64,000 bases of DNA from DSWT01 sp035373625 (GTDB taxonomy: Bacteria; Chloroflexota; Anaerolineae; B4-G1; SLSP01), in assembly GCA_035373625.1 (NCBI GenBank), contig DAOSNS010000013.1, positions 1 to 64,000 on the forward strand, written 5' to 3'. Shown in pieces: positions 52,108 through 60,256 of the stretch. The stretch's first letter is position 1. Every line of letters starts with the position of its first letter. A program made the position numbers and the translations under genes. The notes under the pieces are model-generated. The model worked only from the letters and a program-made list of their open reading frames with translations. It did not search any database and was not told the DNA's origin.

Positions 52108-55100
52108 GCACCTCTCAATCGCTGCAAAGAAGCCAGGAGTGCCACCATATACGTCGCCCGCGCGCGGACCTGCTGGCCTTCCTGGTCGGGGGAACGCGCG
52201 GCAAGCGCGACGGCGCGGTTGGCCCAGACACGCGCTTTCTCATAATCCTGACGCCGCCGATAAAGGCCGGCACCGATCAAATACAGCCGCGCACCGCTCA
52301 ACATGGACTCAACGCCGGGCAGGGACAATCCGCGCTCGACCACGGTCAGGGCGCGCGCGTACTCCCCCTGCGCTTCCAGGACGATGGCCTCATGGCAATC
52401 GAGATCCGCCGTTTTGGCCACATCCTCAGGCGCGGTTGGCTCTGCCGGCAACATCGCGCGCGCCGCATGGAGATGGGCTAACGCTTCCTCGTAGGCCCCG
52501 AAACTGGTTAGCGTATCCCCCAGGAGATGATGCGCCTCAAAACGCGCCTGCGGCACGGCCAGCCCACCGGCATCCGCGGCTTCCAACACACGTTCAAGGG
52601 CCTGCCGCGCCTGTTCCGCCAGATATGAACGGACGGCCTGGCGTCCCAGTTCCAGATTCGCCTCCACCGCCCGTTCCCACAGGCGCGCCTCAAAAGCGTG
52701 GTAGGCCAGCAAAGTGAGCCAGTTCGGCGCGGCCCGCTCACGGTAAGTCCCCAGATATTCGGTCAAACGTTGATGGATGAGGCGCTGCACCCGCTGGGAT
52801 AATCCGCGATAGGCGACTTCGCGTACCAGCGGTTGCCGAAACATCAGGATTTCGGAAGTCGTGGCGTGCGGCACCAGGCCAAAGGGTGAGAGTTGCGGAA
52901 TCCGCCGGCGCACCATTGTGTCGCTTTCTTCGCCATAGGCAGCGACCAACGTGGGCACCGTCATTTCGTCGCCGACTGCCGCCGCAGCGCGCAGCAGGTG
53001 ACGGTCCGGCGGCGCGAGCTGATCAATGCGGCTCTGAATCAGGCCGTAAACCATATCGGGCAGAGGAAAGTCCTCCAACGAGCCGGTCAATTCCCAGGCA
53101 TGGTCGCGCCGCCGCAAAACGCCGGAGTTGATCAAAGCGCGCACGGCTTCTGTGGCAAACAGGGGCAGGCCACTGCTGCGTTCTGCCACCCAATGGATCA
53201 CCTCCGGTGGCAAGGGCATATCTTCAAAGAGGCGTTGCACCAGGGCTTGCATGGCATGGCTGCTCAACGCCCCGAGCGGTAAATCCATGACCCGCTCGCC
53301 GACCGGCCAGCGGCGCAACACGACAGGTTCATCTCGATACGTCGCCACGATCATCAACGGCGCATCCAGCGGCGTTTGTACCAGCACGTCCAACAGTTCC
53401 AACGAGGCCGGGGACATCCAATGCACGTTGTCGAGAATCAGCACGCGCGGTTGTTCCTGCGCGGCGCGCAACCACACTTCCAGCAATGTGGATTGACGCT
53501 GCATATCGCGCATGGTCGGCGCCAGCGCCAGCACGTCCGCCGAAGGCTCCACCGTCAGCCCCATCAACGGGGCGATGAGCGCGGCCCAGGTATCCACGCC
53601 GTAATGCGCCAGCACCGTGAGCAATTTCTCCTGGCGCATCTCCGGCGGCAGCGTCTCCAGACCAAACAACGACGTCAGTGCATCGCCCCATCCGGCAAAG
53701 GGCAAGTGTTCCGCATACGAGGGTGTGACGCCCATGTGTACGGCAAAACCCTTTTGCGCCGCGAGGCGGGTCAATTCCTGAACCAGGTGGCTTTTGCCGA
53801 CACCGGCCCCGCCGTGCAACAACACCACATGCGATTCACCTGTCTGCACCTCTTCAAGAACACGAGAGAGCTGGGTCAGTTCTTCATCCCGCCCCACAAG
53901 GGTAATGTCCGCGGTCGGGGCGCCCAGGAAGATCTGCCGCAATCCACGTACAATGAAGGGTGTTAGAGGTTCGGTCTTGCCCTTAAAATAGGTCGGCGCG
54001 CCGAATTCGCCGACGACGCGGCGGGCAACGGCAGGGTGGTGCGAGGTGTTCGGCCCCAGCCAAATCTCGCCGGGACGACAACGGTACATCAGCCGGGCCG
54101 CCAGGTTCACTTCGTCTCCCATGACAGTGTATTCACGCCGTTGTGTCGTCCCTACATCGCCGGCGAAGACATAGCCGGTGTTGATGCCCAGGCCAAGCGT
54201 CCCACCGAACATTTCCTGCAATTCCAGGGCCGCCAGCACGGCCCGCAGAGGATCGTCTTCATGGGCACGCGGCGCACCGAAAAGCGCCATGAGATACGGA
54301 CCGGTCGGCGAGACGGTGATTTTGTTCACAATGCCATCGTAACGGTGAATGGCATCGCGGATCTGAATGAAAATGCGGTTGGGTTCTTCAACCGCTGCCT
54401 GTAACCGTTCTTCATCCCCCCAGTAAGGCATGAGATCGGGTAAGTTGGCGATAGAGAGCATGAGCACCGTCACCCAACGGCGCTCGCTGCCGGTACGGAT
54501 TCTGTCCAGCGTGGGAGCAGCGACAAGGCGTTCCAGGAGGCGCGGCGCCAGATAGGGGGTCAACGCATCCAGACGAGAAAGGAGCCACAGAAGCAGTTCG
54601 TTGTCTTCCAATTGCGGAGGACGGGGAAGCGCCATCACACCATGCGCGGAAGGGGTTTGCTTCAGCGCCAACACTTGAAACAGATCTTCGCCGAGGGCCA
54701 CACATTCTACCTGGCCTTGACATGCGCGTAGGGTACTGATGTCGAGGACGGTTTCTGCGGGCGGCGCTGCTGACTGGGCACGGCCCATCGTGGCCAGCGG
54801 TGGCCCCAACGGCAGCAGTTCGCGGCCCGCGTGATCTCCAAGCCCCAGGCCGATCATCTGCCCGCTGCCCAATCCTATGGCGACGCGCAGCGGGAAGCGT
54901 CCCAATGAGGTTTCGACTTCGCCCATCTGCGCCTTCATGGTCGCCTGCACCTCAAGCGCCGCCGCCACGGCCCGCAAGGCGTGCTGTTCCCCCTGGAAGA
55001 GCACCATGCCGGCATCGCCGCCGAACTTTTGCAGGTCGCCGCCATACTGAGCCGTGATGCGAATGAGGATTTCCAGGAAACGATTGACCAGCTCGGTCAG

Positions 55101-55391
55101 TTCTTCGGTGCCGGCATCGGATCCGACTTGCGAGAAACGCTCTGCCAGCGGTGTGAAGCCGTCAATGTCGGCGAACATGGCCGTGCCTTCCAGCGAAAGC
55201 CCCATCGGTCCGACCGTCGGCGATTCCAGGAGCGGGACTGCGACGATCATGGGAATATAGGCGGTCACCACTTCCAGGAGATCGCGCAAATAGAGCAGCA
55301 GTGAGGGGTGATAATACAACAGACGGTTCAGCCAGTGGGTGAGCGGTCCCTCTTGCTCGGCTTGCTTGAGAAAACCCGACGCAATATTCAT
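52104..55391 (-). CDS. Soluble-adenylyl-cyclase-like protein: two cyclase domains, ATPase, TPR
   Basis: 1,095 residues with the layout of mammalian soluble adenylyl cyclase. Cyclase domain 1 (about 65-250) has both metal Asp residues (AMFADIDGFT, D75; FGGDAGMV, D126). Domain 2 (about 305-470) lacks them (VLMLSIANLP) but keeps Lys in NKITVSPTG and the Asn/Arg of VNLAARL. The two could form one composite active site. Then an AAA/STAND ATPase (Walker A HGGAGVGKSHL, about 530; LILDNVHW) and C-terminal TPR helices (about 880-1090). cAMP synthesis is plausible but unproven. First gene of the signalling cluster. Confidence 0.87.
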   Translation of the reverse strand: MNIASGFLKQAEQEGPLTHWLNRLLYYHPSLLLYLRDLLEVVTAYIPMIVAVPLLESPTVGPMGLSLEGTAMFADIDGFTPLAERFSQVGSDAGTEELTELVNRFLEILIRITAQYGGDLQKFGGDAGMVLFQGEQHALRAVAAALEVQATMKAQMGEVETSLGRFPLRVAIGLGSGQMIGLGLGDHAGRELLPLGPPLATMGRAQSAAPPAETVLDISTLRACQGQVECVALGEDLFQVLALKQTPSAHGVMALPRPPQLEDNELLLWLLSRLDALTPYLAPRLLERLVAAPTLDRIRTGSERRWVTVLMLSIANLPDLMPYWGDEERLQAAVEEPNRIFIQIRDAIHRYDGIVNKITVSPTGPYLMALFGAPRAHEDDPLRAVLAALELQEMFGGTLGLGINTGYVFAGDVGTTQRREYTVMGDEVNLAARLMYRCRPGEIWLGPNTSHHPAVARRVVGEFGAPTYFKGKTEPLTPFIVRGLRQIFLGAPTADITLVGRDEELTQLSRVLEEVQTGESHVVLLHGGAGVGKSHLVQELTRLAAQKGFAVHMGVTPSYAEHLPFAGWGDALTSLFGLETLPPEMRQEKLLTVLAHYGVDTWAALIAPLMGLTVEPSADVLALAPTMRDMQRQSTLLEVWLRAAQEQPRVLILDNVHWMSPASLELLDVLVQTPLDAPLMIVATYRDEPVVLRRWPVGERVMDLPLGALSSHAMQALVQRLFEDMPLPPEVIHWVAERSSGLPLFATEAVRALINSGVLRRRDHAWELTGSLEDFPLPDMVYGLIQSRIDQLAPPDRHLLRAAAAVGDEMTVPTLVAAYGEESDTMVRRRIPQLSPFGLVPHATTSEILMFRQPLVREVAYRGLSQRVQRLIHQRLTEYLGTYRERAAPNWLTLLAYHAFEARLWERAVEANLELGRQAVRSYLAEQARQALERVLEAADAGGLAVPQARFEAHHLLGDTLTSFGAYEEALAHLHAARAMLPAEPTAPEDVAKTADLDCHEAIVLEAQGEYARALTVVERGLSLPGVESMLSGARLYLIGAGLYRRRQDYEKARVWANRAVALAARSPDQEGQQVRARATYMVALLASLQRLRGA

Positions 55392-55487
55392 GACGCTCCC
55401 TGGAAAATTAAGGATTGGGGATTAAGATACCACCCAATTCCTGGTCCTCAATCCCCGGTTCCTGAATGAGTTAAACGGTTATCGTGC

Positions 55488-56075
55488 TTATGGATGCTTG
55501 TAGGTGCCCATCAGTTCTGTTTCCGCCAGGATATGCCCTTGCATTGCGGCCAGCAGGCGACGCTGTGTGGCGTCACCTTCCACACTGAGAAGGGTATCCA
55601 GCGCGTACAGTTTGAAGAAATAGCGATGCGTGCCGCTCGGAGGGCAGGGGCCGCCGTAATTGGAGCGCCCCCAACTGTTCTTGCCGTGGACGCCGCCGGA
55701 CAGGCCGGCATCGTCCACAACCCCTTCCGACAAACTGCGCACCTCGGCGGGGATGTTGTAGGCCACCCAATGCACCCACGTTCCCGTAGGCGCATCGGGA
55801 TCGGTGACGATGAGCGCGAAACTTTGCGTTCCGGCCGGCGGCTCCGTCCACGACAACGGGGGCGATTTATCAAGGCCATCGCAGGTGTACGCGGCCGGGA
55901 TGGCTTCACCGCGCGCGAAGGCCGAACTGGTCAACAAGAAGGCAGCCGTTGCCTCTGTCGCAACAGGCGCAGTCGGGGCCGGAGGCGACGACACCGGTGT
56001 TTCTCCCCGCTGACACCCCAACAGGCTCACAAGCGTCACACATCCCACGAGCGCAACAAGTACGCGCGTTTTCAT
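55488..56075 (-). CDS. YbhB/YbcL-family PEBP lipoprotein
   Basis: 195 residues. Signal peptide with lipobox SLLGC, a short Ala/Pro/Thr linker, and a phosphatidylethanolamine-binding-protein fold: YTCDGLDKSPPLSW, IVTDPDAPTGTWVHWVAYNIP and GPCPPSGTHRYFFKLYALD, the conserved ligand-pocket blocks. ATG at 56075 is preferred because a signal peptide follows directly; a TTG at 56111 would overlap the next gene. Ligand unknown. It follows the DsbA-cyclophilin gene by 22 bp. Confidence 0.9.
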   Translation of the reverse strand: MKTRVLVALVGCVTLVSLLGCQRGETPVSSPPAPTAPVATEATAAFLLTSSAFARGEAIPAAYTCDGLDKSPPLSWTEPPAGTQSFALIVTDPDAPTGTWVHWVAYNIPAEVRSLSEGVVDDAGLSGGVHGKNSWGRSNYGGPCPPSGTHRYFFKLYALDTLLSVEGDATQRRLLAAMQGHILAETELMGTYKHP

Positions 56076-56097
56076 CCACCTTTGCCCTTTACTCTTC

Positions 56098-57489
56098 TTA
56101 CTTTTCCTCAATGCGAATCGTCTTGATCAAATCGCCGGGCGACGTGGCCGTTTGGGGATCGCGAGGACTGATCGAGAACAGCACATCCAATCCCGCAACC
56201 ACCTTGCCGAAGACCGTATGGCGACCGTCCAGCCAGGGCGTCTCAACAAAGGTAATGAAGAACTGGCTGCCGTTGGTATTCGGGCCGGCATTCGCCATTG
56301 AGAGCACACCCGGGCCGTCGTGTTTCAGCGTGGGATCGAATTCATCCTCGAAGCGATACCCCGGTCCGCCGCGCCCGGTACCGGTCGGATCCCCCCCCTG
56401 CGCCATAAAGTCCGGTATGACCCGGTGAAAGGTGGTGTTGTCGTAGAACCCCTCGCGCGCCAGGAACACAAAGTTATTCACCGTTTTGGGCGCTTTATCG
56501 GCAAACAACTGCACCACGATGTCTCCCTTCTCGGTCACAATCGTGGCGGTGTAAGTCTTGGTGGGGTCAATGACCATTGCCGGCGGTGCGGCATACATTC
56601 CATTACGATCGGCTGGATTTTTAGGCATAGGTATTGCTCCTTGTTGTGTGGTTTGAGTCGTTTGTCCACTCTGCAAAGCGGCCTCGATGAGACGCCGGAC
56701 TTCGGCGGGATTGTCGCCCAGGACTTTCTGGCCGTTGACGAAGAAAGTCGGCGTCGCGGTGACGCCGCGCTGATAGGCGGCCTGGGAAGCCTCGATCACG
56801 GCTTTGGCGTAGCGGTTCTCGGTGCGGCATGCCTTGAACTGCTCGATATTGACATCCACCGTTTTTGCCGCCGCGTCAAGATCAAAGACGTTATTATTGA
56901 GGGCAGTGAAAACGGCGTGTTCATAGGCGAAGTACTTCCCTTGTTCAGCCGCGCACATTGCGGCACTGAGATACTGTTGGGATTCGGTGCGGTTGAAGGC
57001 CAGGAAATGCCCCACATAGCGCACCTTGCCGGTCGCCACGTAATCCTGGAGGATGCCTTCAAGGCTCTGGGTGTTAAAATTACGGCAGTGTCCGCAAAGG
57101 ATTTCACTGAATTCCATGACCGTGACCGGCGCATCTTCTGGCCCCAACGCAGGCAACCAGCGCGTTCCGGTCGGTCCACCGGGGTAGCGGACCTGGGTGT
57201 CGCCATCGTTGTAAGGCGTCCCTGCCAGCCCCATGAACGATTCCTGGATGGCCTGAGATGTCGTAGTAGAAGAGGCAGGCGCAGCCGATGTTGGAGCAGG
57301 TGTAGACGCAGCTGTGGCAGCCGGCGCAAGCGTCGCGGACGGTTTATCAGGGGTCGGCGGAACCGCTGTGGCAACCGTCACGACAACAGGTTGCGTTCCA
57401 GGGGTGGACGTAGACGCACTGCACCCCGCAATCAAAACGGTGGCCGTTATGATCAGCAGAAAGGTTTTCAACCCATGCAAAGCTGACAT
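56098..57489 (-). CDS. DsbA-like thioredoxin fused to cyclophilin, lipoprotein
   Basis: 463 residues. Lipobox LIAGC (Cys 23), Thr/Ala/Pro linker (about 28-80), a DsbA/thioredoxin_4 domain (about 110-275) with active site C132-G-H-C135 and the cis-Pro segment TATPTFFVNG, and a C-terminal cyclophilin (about 300-463) with YDNTTFHRVIPDFMAQGGD, GSQFFIT and HTVFGKVVAGLDV. The catalytic Arg in FHR is kept. Both are folding activities on one exported protein: disulphide formation and prolyl isomerisation. The cyclophilin part is closely similar to the next gene upstream, 57497-58270. Confidence 0.93.
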   Translation of the reverse strand: MSALHGLKTFLLIITATVLIAGCSASTSTPGTQPVVVTVATAVPPTPDKPSATLAPAATAASTPAPTSAAPASSTTTSQAIQESFMGLAGTPYNDGDTQVRYPGGPTGTRWLPALGPEDAPVTVMEFSEILCGHCRNFNTQSLEGILQDYVATGKVRYVGHFLAFNRTESQQYLSAAMCAAEQGKYFAYEHAVFTALNNNVFDLDAAAKTVDVNIEQFKACRTENRYAKAVIEASQAAYQRGVTATPTFFVNGQKVLGDNPAEVRRLIEAALQSGQTTQTTQQGAIPMPKNPADRNGMYAAPPAMVIDPTKTYTATIVTEKGDIVVQLFADKAPKTVNNFVFLAREGFYDNTTFHRVIPDFMAQGGDPTGTGRGGPGYRFEDEFDPTLKHDGPGVLSMANAGPNTNGSQFFITFVETPWLDGRHTVFGKVVAGLDVLFSISPRDPQTATSPGDLIKTIRIEEK

Positions 57490-57496
57490 CTTACTG

Positions 57497-58270
57497 TTAC
57501 TTCTCCGTGATGCGAATGGTTTTGATCAGATCGCCGGGCGTTGTGGCCGTTTGTGGATCGCGCAGGCTGATGGAATACAACACATCCAGCCCTTCGATCA
57601 CCTTACCGAAGACGGTGTGTTTGCCGTCCAGCCAGGGCGTTGCGGTGAAAGTGATGAAAAACTGACTGCCGTTGGTATCCGGGCCGGAATTCGCCATCGA
57701 AAGCACCCCGGGACCGTCATGCTTCAAAGTCTCATCGAATTCATCGGCGAACTTGTAGCCCGGCCCGCCCATACCGGTGCCGGTGGGATCGCCGGCCTGG
57801 GCCATAAAATCTGCAATTACCCGATGGAAAGTCGTGTTGTCATAAAAACCCTGACGCGCGAGAAACACGAAGTTGTTCACGGTGTTCGGAACTTTGGAAG
57901 CGTACAATTCCGCCACGATGTTGCCTTTCTCGGTCTCGATGGTGGCGATGTACGTCTTCGCCGGATCAATGGACATGGGTGGCGGTGTCGCATACATCCC
58001 ATTCCGTGCCACCGGATCCTCGGGCATGGCCGGATTCTTCGTCTCGGCGGCCTTTTTATCCGAATTGAGCAAGATCAACAAACCGCCGATCAACAGCAGG
58101 ACAATGACCGCAATGCCGGTGATCCACAGCCAGCGCGGGGGTTTGTCCGGCTTTGCCGACGCGCCCTTTTTTGCCGCGGACAGAGGCGATTTCTTAGCCG
58201 CCGCGGCTTTACCAAACGGAGCAATGTTGCGAGTTTGTTTTTTGGATGATGAACGTTTTGACTTCGACAT
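57497..58270 (-). CDS. Membrane-anchored cyclophilin-type peptidyl-prolyl isomerase
   Basis: 257 residues. Basic Lys/Ala-rich N-terminus (1-45), one membrane segment (about 47-68, WLWITGIAVIVLLLIGGLL) and an exported cyclophilin domain (about 90-257): YDNTTFHRVIADFMAQAGD, GSQFFITF, HTVFGKVIEGLDV. It shares long identical blocks with the cyclophilin half of 56098-57489, seven bases downstream, indicating a tandem duplication followed by fusion to DsbA. Probably folds exported proteins. Confidence 0.93.
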   Translation of the reverse strand: MSKSKRSSSKKQTRNIAPFGKAAAAKKSPLSAAKKGASAKPDKPPRWLWITGIAVIVLLLIGGLLILLNSDKKAAETKNPAMPEDPVARNGMYATPPPMSIDPAKTYIATIETEKGNIVAELYASKVPNTVNNFVFLARQGFYDNTTFHRVIADFMAQAGDPTGTGMGGPGYKFADEFDETLKHDGPGVLSMANSGPDTNGSQFFITFTATPWLDGKHTVFGKVIEGLDVLYSISLRDPQTATTPGDLIKTIRITEK

Positions 58271-58417
58271 ATTACCTCCCAGGCGTCTTTACTTAAATTC
58301 TATCCTAATTCGTCGGAAATGCCAGAGTTACAGGGCAAATGGGCGCATTTCAGGACGGGGGCGACTTTTGAGCAGAGTTCACTTAAATCAGAGGTTTATT
58401 TAGAAAATCGCGGATCT

Positions 58418-58854
58418 GGCGATCCGCTCCAAGCACAGCTGGCGATCCGCTCCAGGCACAGCTGGCGATACGCTCCAGGCACAATTGGCGATCCGCTTCA
58501 GGCACAGCTGGCGATCCGCTCCAGGCACAGCTGGCGATACGCTCCAGGCACAATTGGCGATCCGCTCTAGGCACAATTGGCGATCTGATCCAGGCATAGT
58601 GGACGATCCGCTTCAGGCACAATTGGCGATCTGATCCAGGCATAGTGGACGATCCGTTCCGGGTATAGTCGGCGATCCGCTCCAAGCACAATTGGCGATC
58701 CGCTCCAGGCATAGTTGGCGATCCGCTCCAGGCATAGTTGGCGATCCGCTCCAGGCACAGCTGGCGATCCGCTCCAGGCACAGTTGGCGATCTGATCCAG
58801 GCATAGTGGACGATCCGTTCCGGGTATAGTCGGCGATCCGCTCCAGGCACGGTT
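58418..58854. repeat. 23-bp tandem repeat array, 19 units
   Basis: Nineteen contiguous units of GGCGATCCGCTCCAGGCACAG plus two bases, with no indels, from 58418 to 58854. Variants fall into types (ATACGC, TCTGATCC, GACGATCC, TTCCGGGTAT), and some blocks recur as three-unit (69-bp) sets. It starts from a GCGGATC-TGGC-GATCCGC palindrome at 58412, identical in core to the 36-bp array at 1-211. Long frames across it are artefacts. It fills the gap between obg and the cyclophilin gene; 58271-58411 holds no gene. Confidence 0.95.
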
Positions 58855-58888
58855 GGCATTACCGGTGAGAGATTTTCGCCACGATGGA

Positions 58889-60166
58889 TTAGTCTTGTTC
58901 TCGCCACTCGAACTCATAATCGCCGATGCGCACGGTGTCGCCTTCTTTGACACCCGCTTCGCGCAGCGCATCGAGGATGCCTTCATGTTCCAGATAACGA
59001 TGCAGCCGCAAGAGTGCGTCATCCCACTTGGTCTGGGTGCGTTGTACGGCGCGCTCGACTTTGCCACCGCAAACGCGCCAGAACCCCTCGGATTCGCGCA
59101 CAATCCTGAAGCCCTCGTCTTCCTCCGGCTCAAAGCGGATCATCGCCGGGGCCGGCCTGGGCAATTCGGGCAGCGGTGCTTCCTGAAGCATCTGGTAAGC
59201 ACGCCACATCAACGGGCGCGTGTTCAATTTAGTGATTGCGGAAATCCCCATCACATCGCGGTAGCCGCGCGCCGCAAAGGCAGCCTGCATTTCCGGGAAC
59301 AGCTCTTGCACGCCGGGGATGTCCAGCTTGTTGATGACCACGATCTGCGGTTTCTCCATCAGGCCGTGGCCGAACGCGGCCAGTTCGGCGTTGACTGCCT
59401 CGAAATCGGCCAGCGGATCGAGTGCCGAACCATCCAGCAGATGAATGAGCACCCGCGTGCGCTCAATGTGACGCAGGAACTCGTGTCCCAGGCCCTTGCC
59501 TTCGCTGGCCCCCTCGATCAAACCGGGCAGATCCGCCAGGACAAAGGTTTCGTTCACCCCCAGTGCCACGACTCCCAGGTTGGGCTGCAACGTGGTGAAC
59601 GGATAATCGCCGATCTCCGGCCTGGCTGCGGTAGTCACGGAGAGCAGCGTGGATTTCCCGGCGTTGGGCTTACCCACCAGCCCCACATCGGCAAGCAGTT
59701 TGAGTTCCAGACGCAGCCAGCGTTCCTCGCCGGGATCGCCGTTCTCGGCGATGCGGGGCGCCTGGTTCGTCGGCGTCGCAAAACGGATGTTGCCCCGTCC
59801 CCCGCGTCCACCCCGCGCCACGACCGCGCGCTGGCCCACCGCAACGAGATCCGCCAGCACCTCGCCGGTCTGCGCATCGTAGATCAGCGTGCCGGGCGGC
59901 ACTTCGAGCACCAGGTCTTCGCCGGCCGCACCATGCCGATCCTTGTTGCGCCCGTTCTCCCCATCGGCGGCGGCAAATTCAGTCTTATGCGCGAAATGAT
60001 ACAACGTATTCAGGTGAGGATTGACCACAAAGACGACATCCCCACCCTTGCCGCCATCCCCGCCCGAAGGCCCACCGTAGGGGATGTATTTCTCACGGCG
60101 GAAGGCCACCGCGCCGTTTCCCCCACGACCGGCGGTCACATGGATTTTGACCTGATCGTAAAACAC
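58889..60166 (-). CDS. obg: Obg-family GTPase
   Basis: Ribosome-associated GTPase for 50S assembly and stress response. 425 residues. N-terminal Obg fold (1-158): YDQVKIHVTAGRGGNGAVAFRRE with the glycine-rich YGGPSGGDGGKGG (motifs quoted in part). G domain: GKPNAGKSTLL (G1), DLPGLIEGASEGKGLG (G3), INKLDIPG (G4). A C-terminal OCT domain (about 340-425, RIVRESEGFWRVCGGKVER) follows. All motifs are intact. A strong hairpin lies just upstream. Confidence 0.97.
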   Translation of the reverse strand: MFYDQVKIHVTAGRGGNGAVAFRREKYIPYGGPSGGDGGKGGDVVFVVNPHLNTLYHFAHKTEFAAADGENGRNKDRHGAAGEDLVLEVPPGTLIYDAQTGEVLADLVAVGQRAVVARGGRGGRGNIRFATPTNQAPRIAENGDPGEERWLRLELKLLADVGLVGKPNAGKSTLLSVTTAARPEIGDYPFTTLQPNLGVVALGVNETFVLADLPGLIEGASEGKGLGHEFLRHIERTRVLIHLLDGSALDPLADFEAVNAELAAFGHGLMEKPQIVVINKLDIPGVQELFPEMQAAFAARGYRDVMGISAITKLNTRPLMWRAYQMLQEAPLPELPRPAPAMIRFEPEEDEGFRIVRESEGFWRVCGGKVERAVQRTQTKWDDALLRLHRYLEHEGILDALREAGVKEGDTVRIGDYEFEWREQD

Positions 60167-60186
60167 AACTTTACCTCATTTCAGTA

Positions 60187-60221
60187 AAGACCCTAAGGGT
60201 CAGCCAAACCCTTAGGGTCTT
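60187..60221 (-). terminator. Hairpin between the 1,135-residue protein gene and obg
   Basis: AAGACCCTAAGGGT (60187-60200) and ACCCTTAGGGTCTT (60208-60221) form a perfect 14-bp stem with a 7-nt loop. On the minus strand CTTTACT follows, a weak T-tract. It probably ends the upstream gene. Confidence 0.7.
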
Positions 60222-60256
60222 CTCAGAGTCTTCTAACAGCGCAAAATTTTTCCGGC

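Noticed and set aside
58418..58854. 23-bp array as a CRISPR array or a coding repeat protein
   Set aside because: No spacers; the long frames on the minus strand (58383-58907 and 58567-59133) only cycle through three units of a 23-bp repeat and overlap obg.
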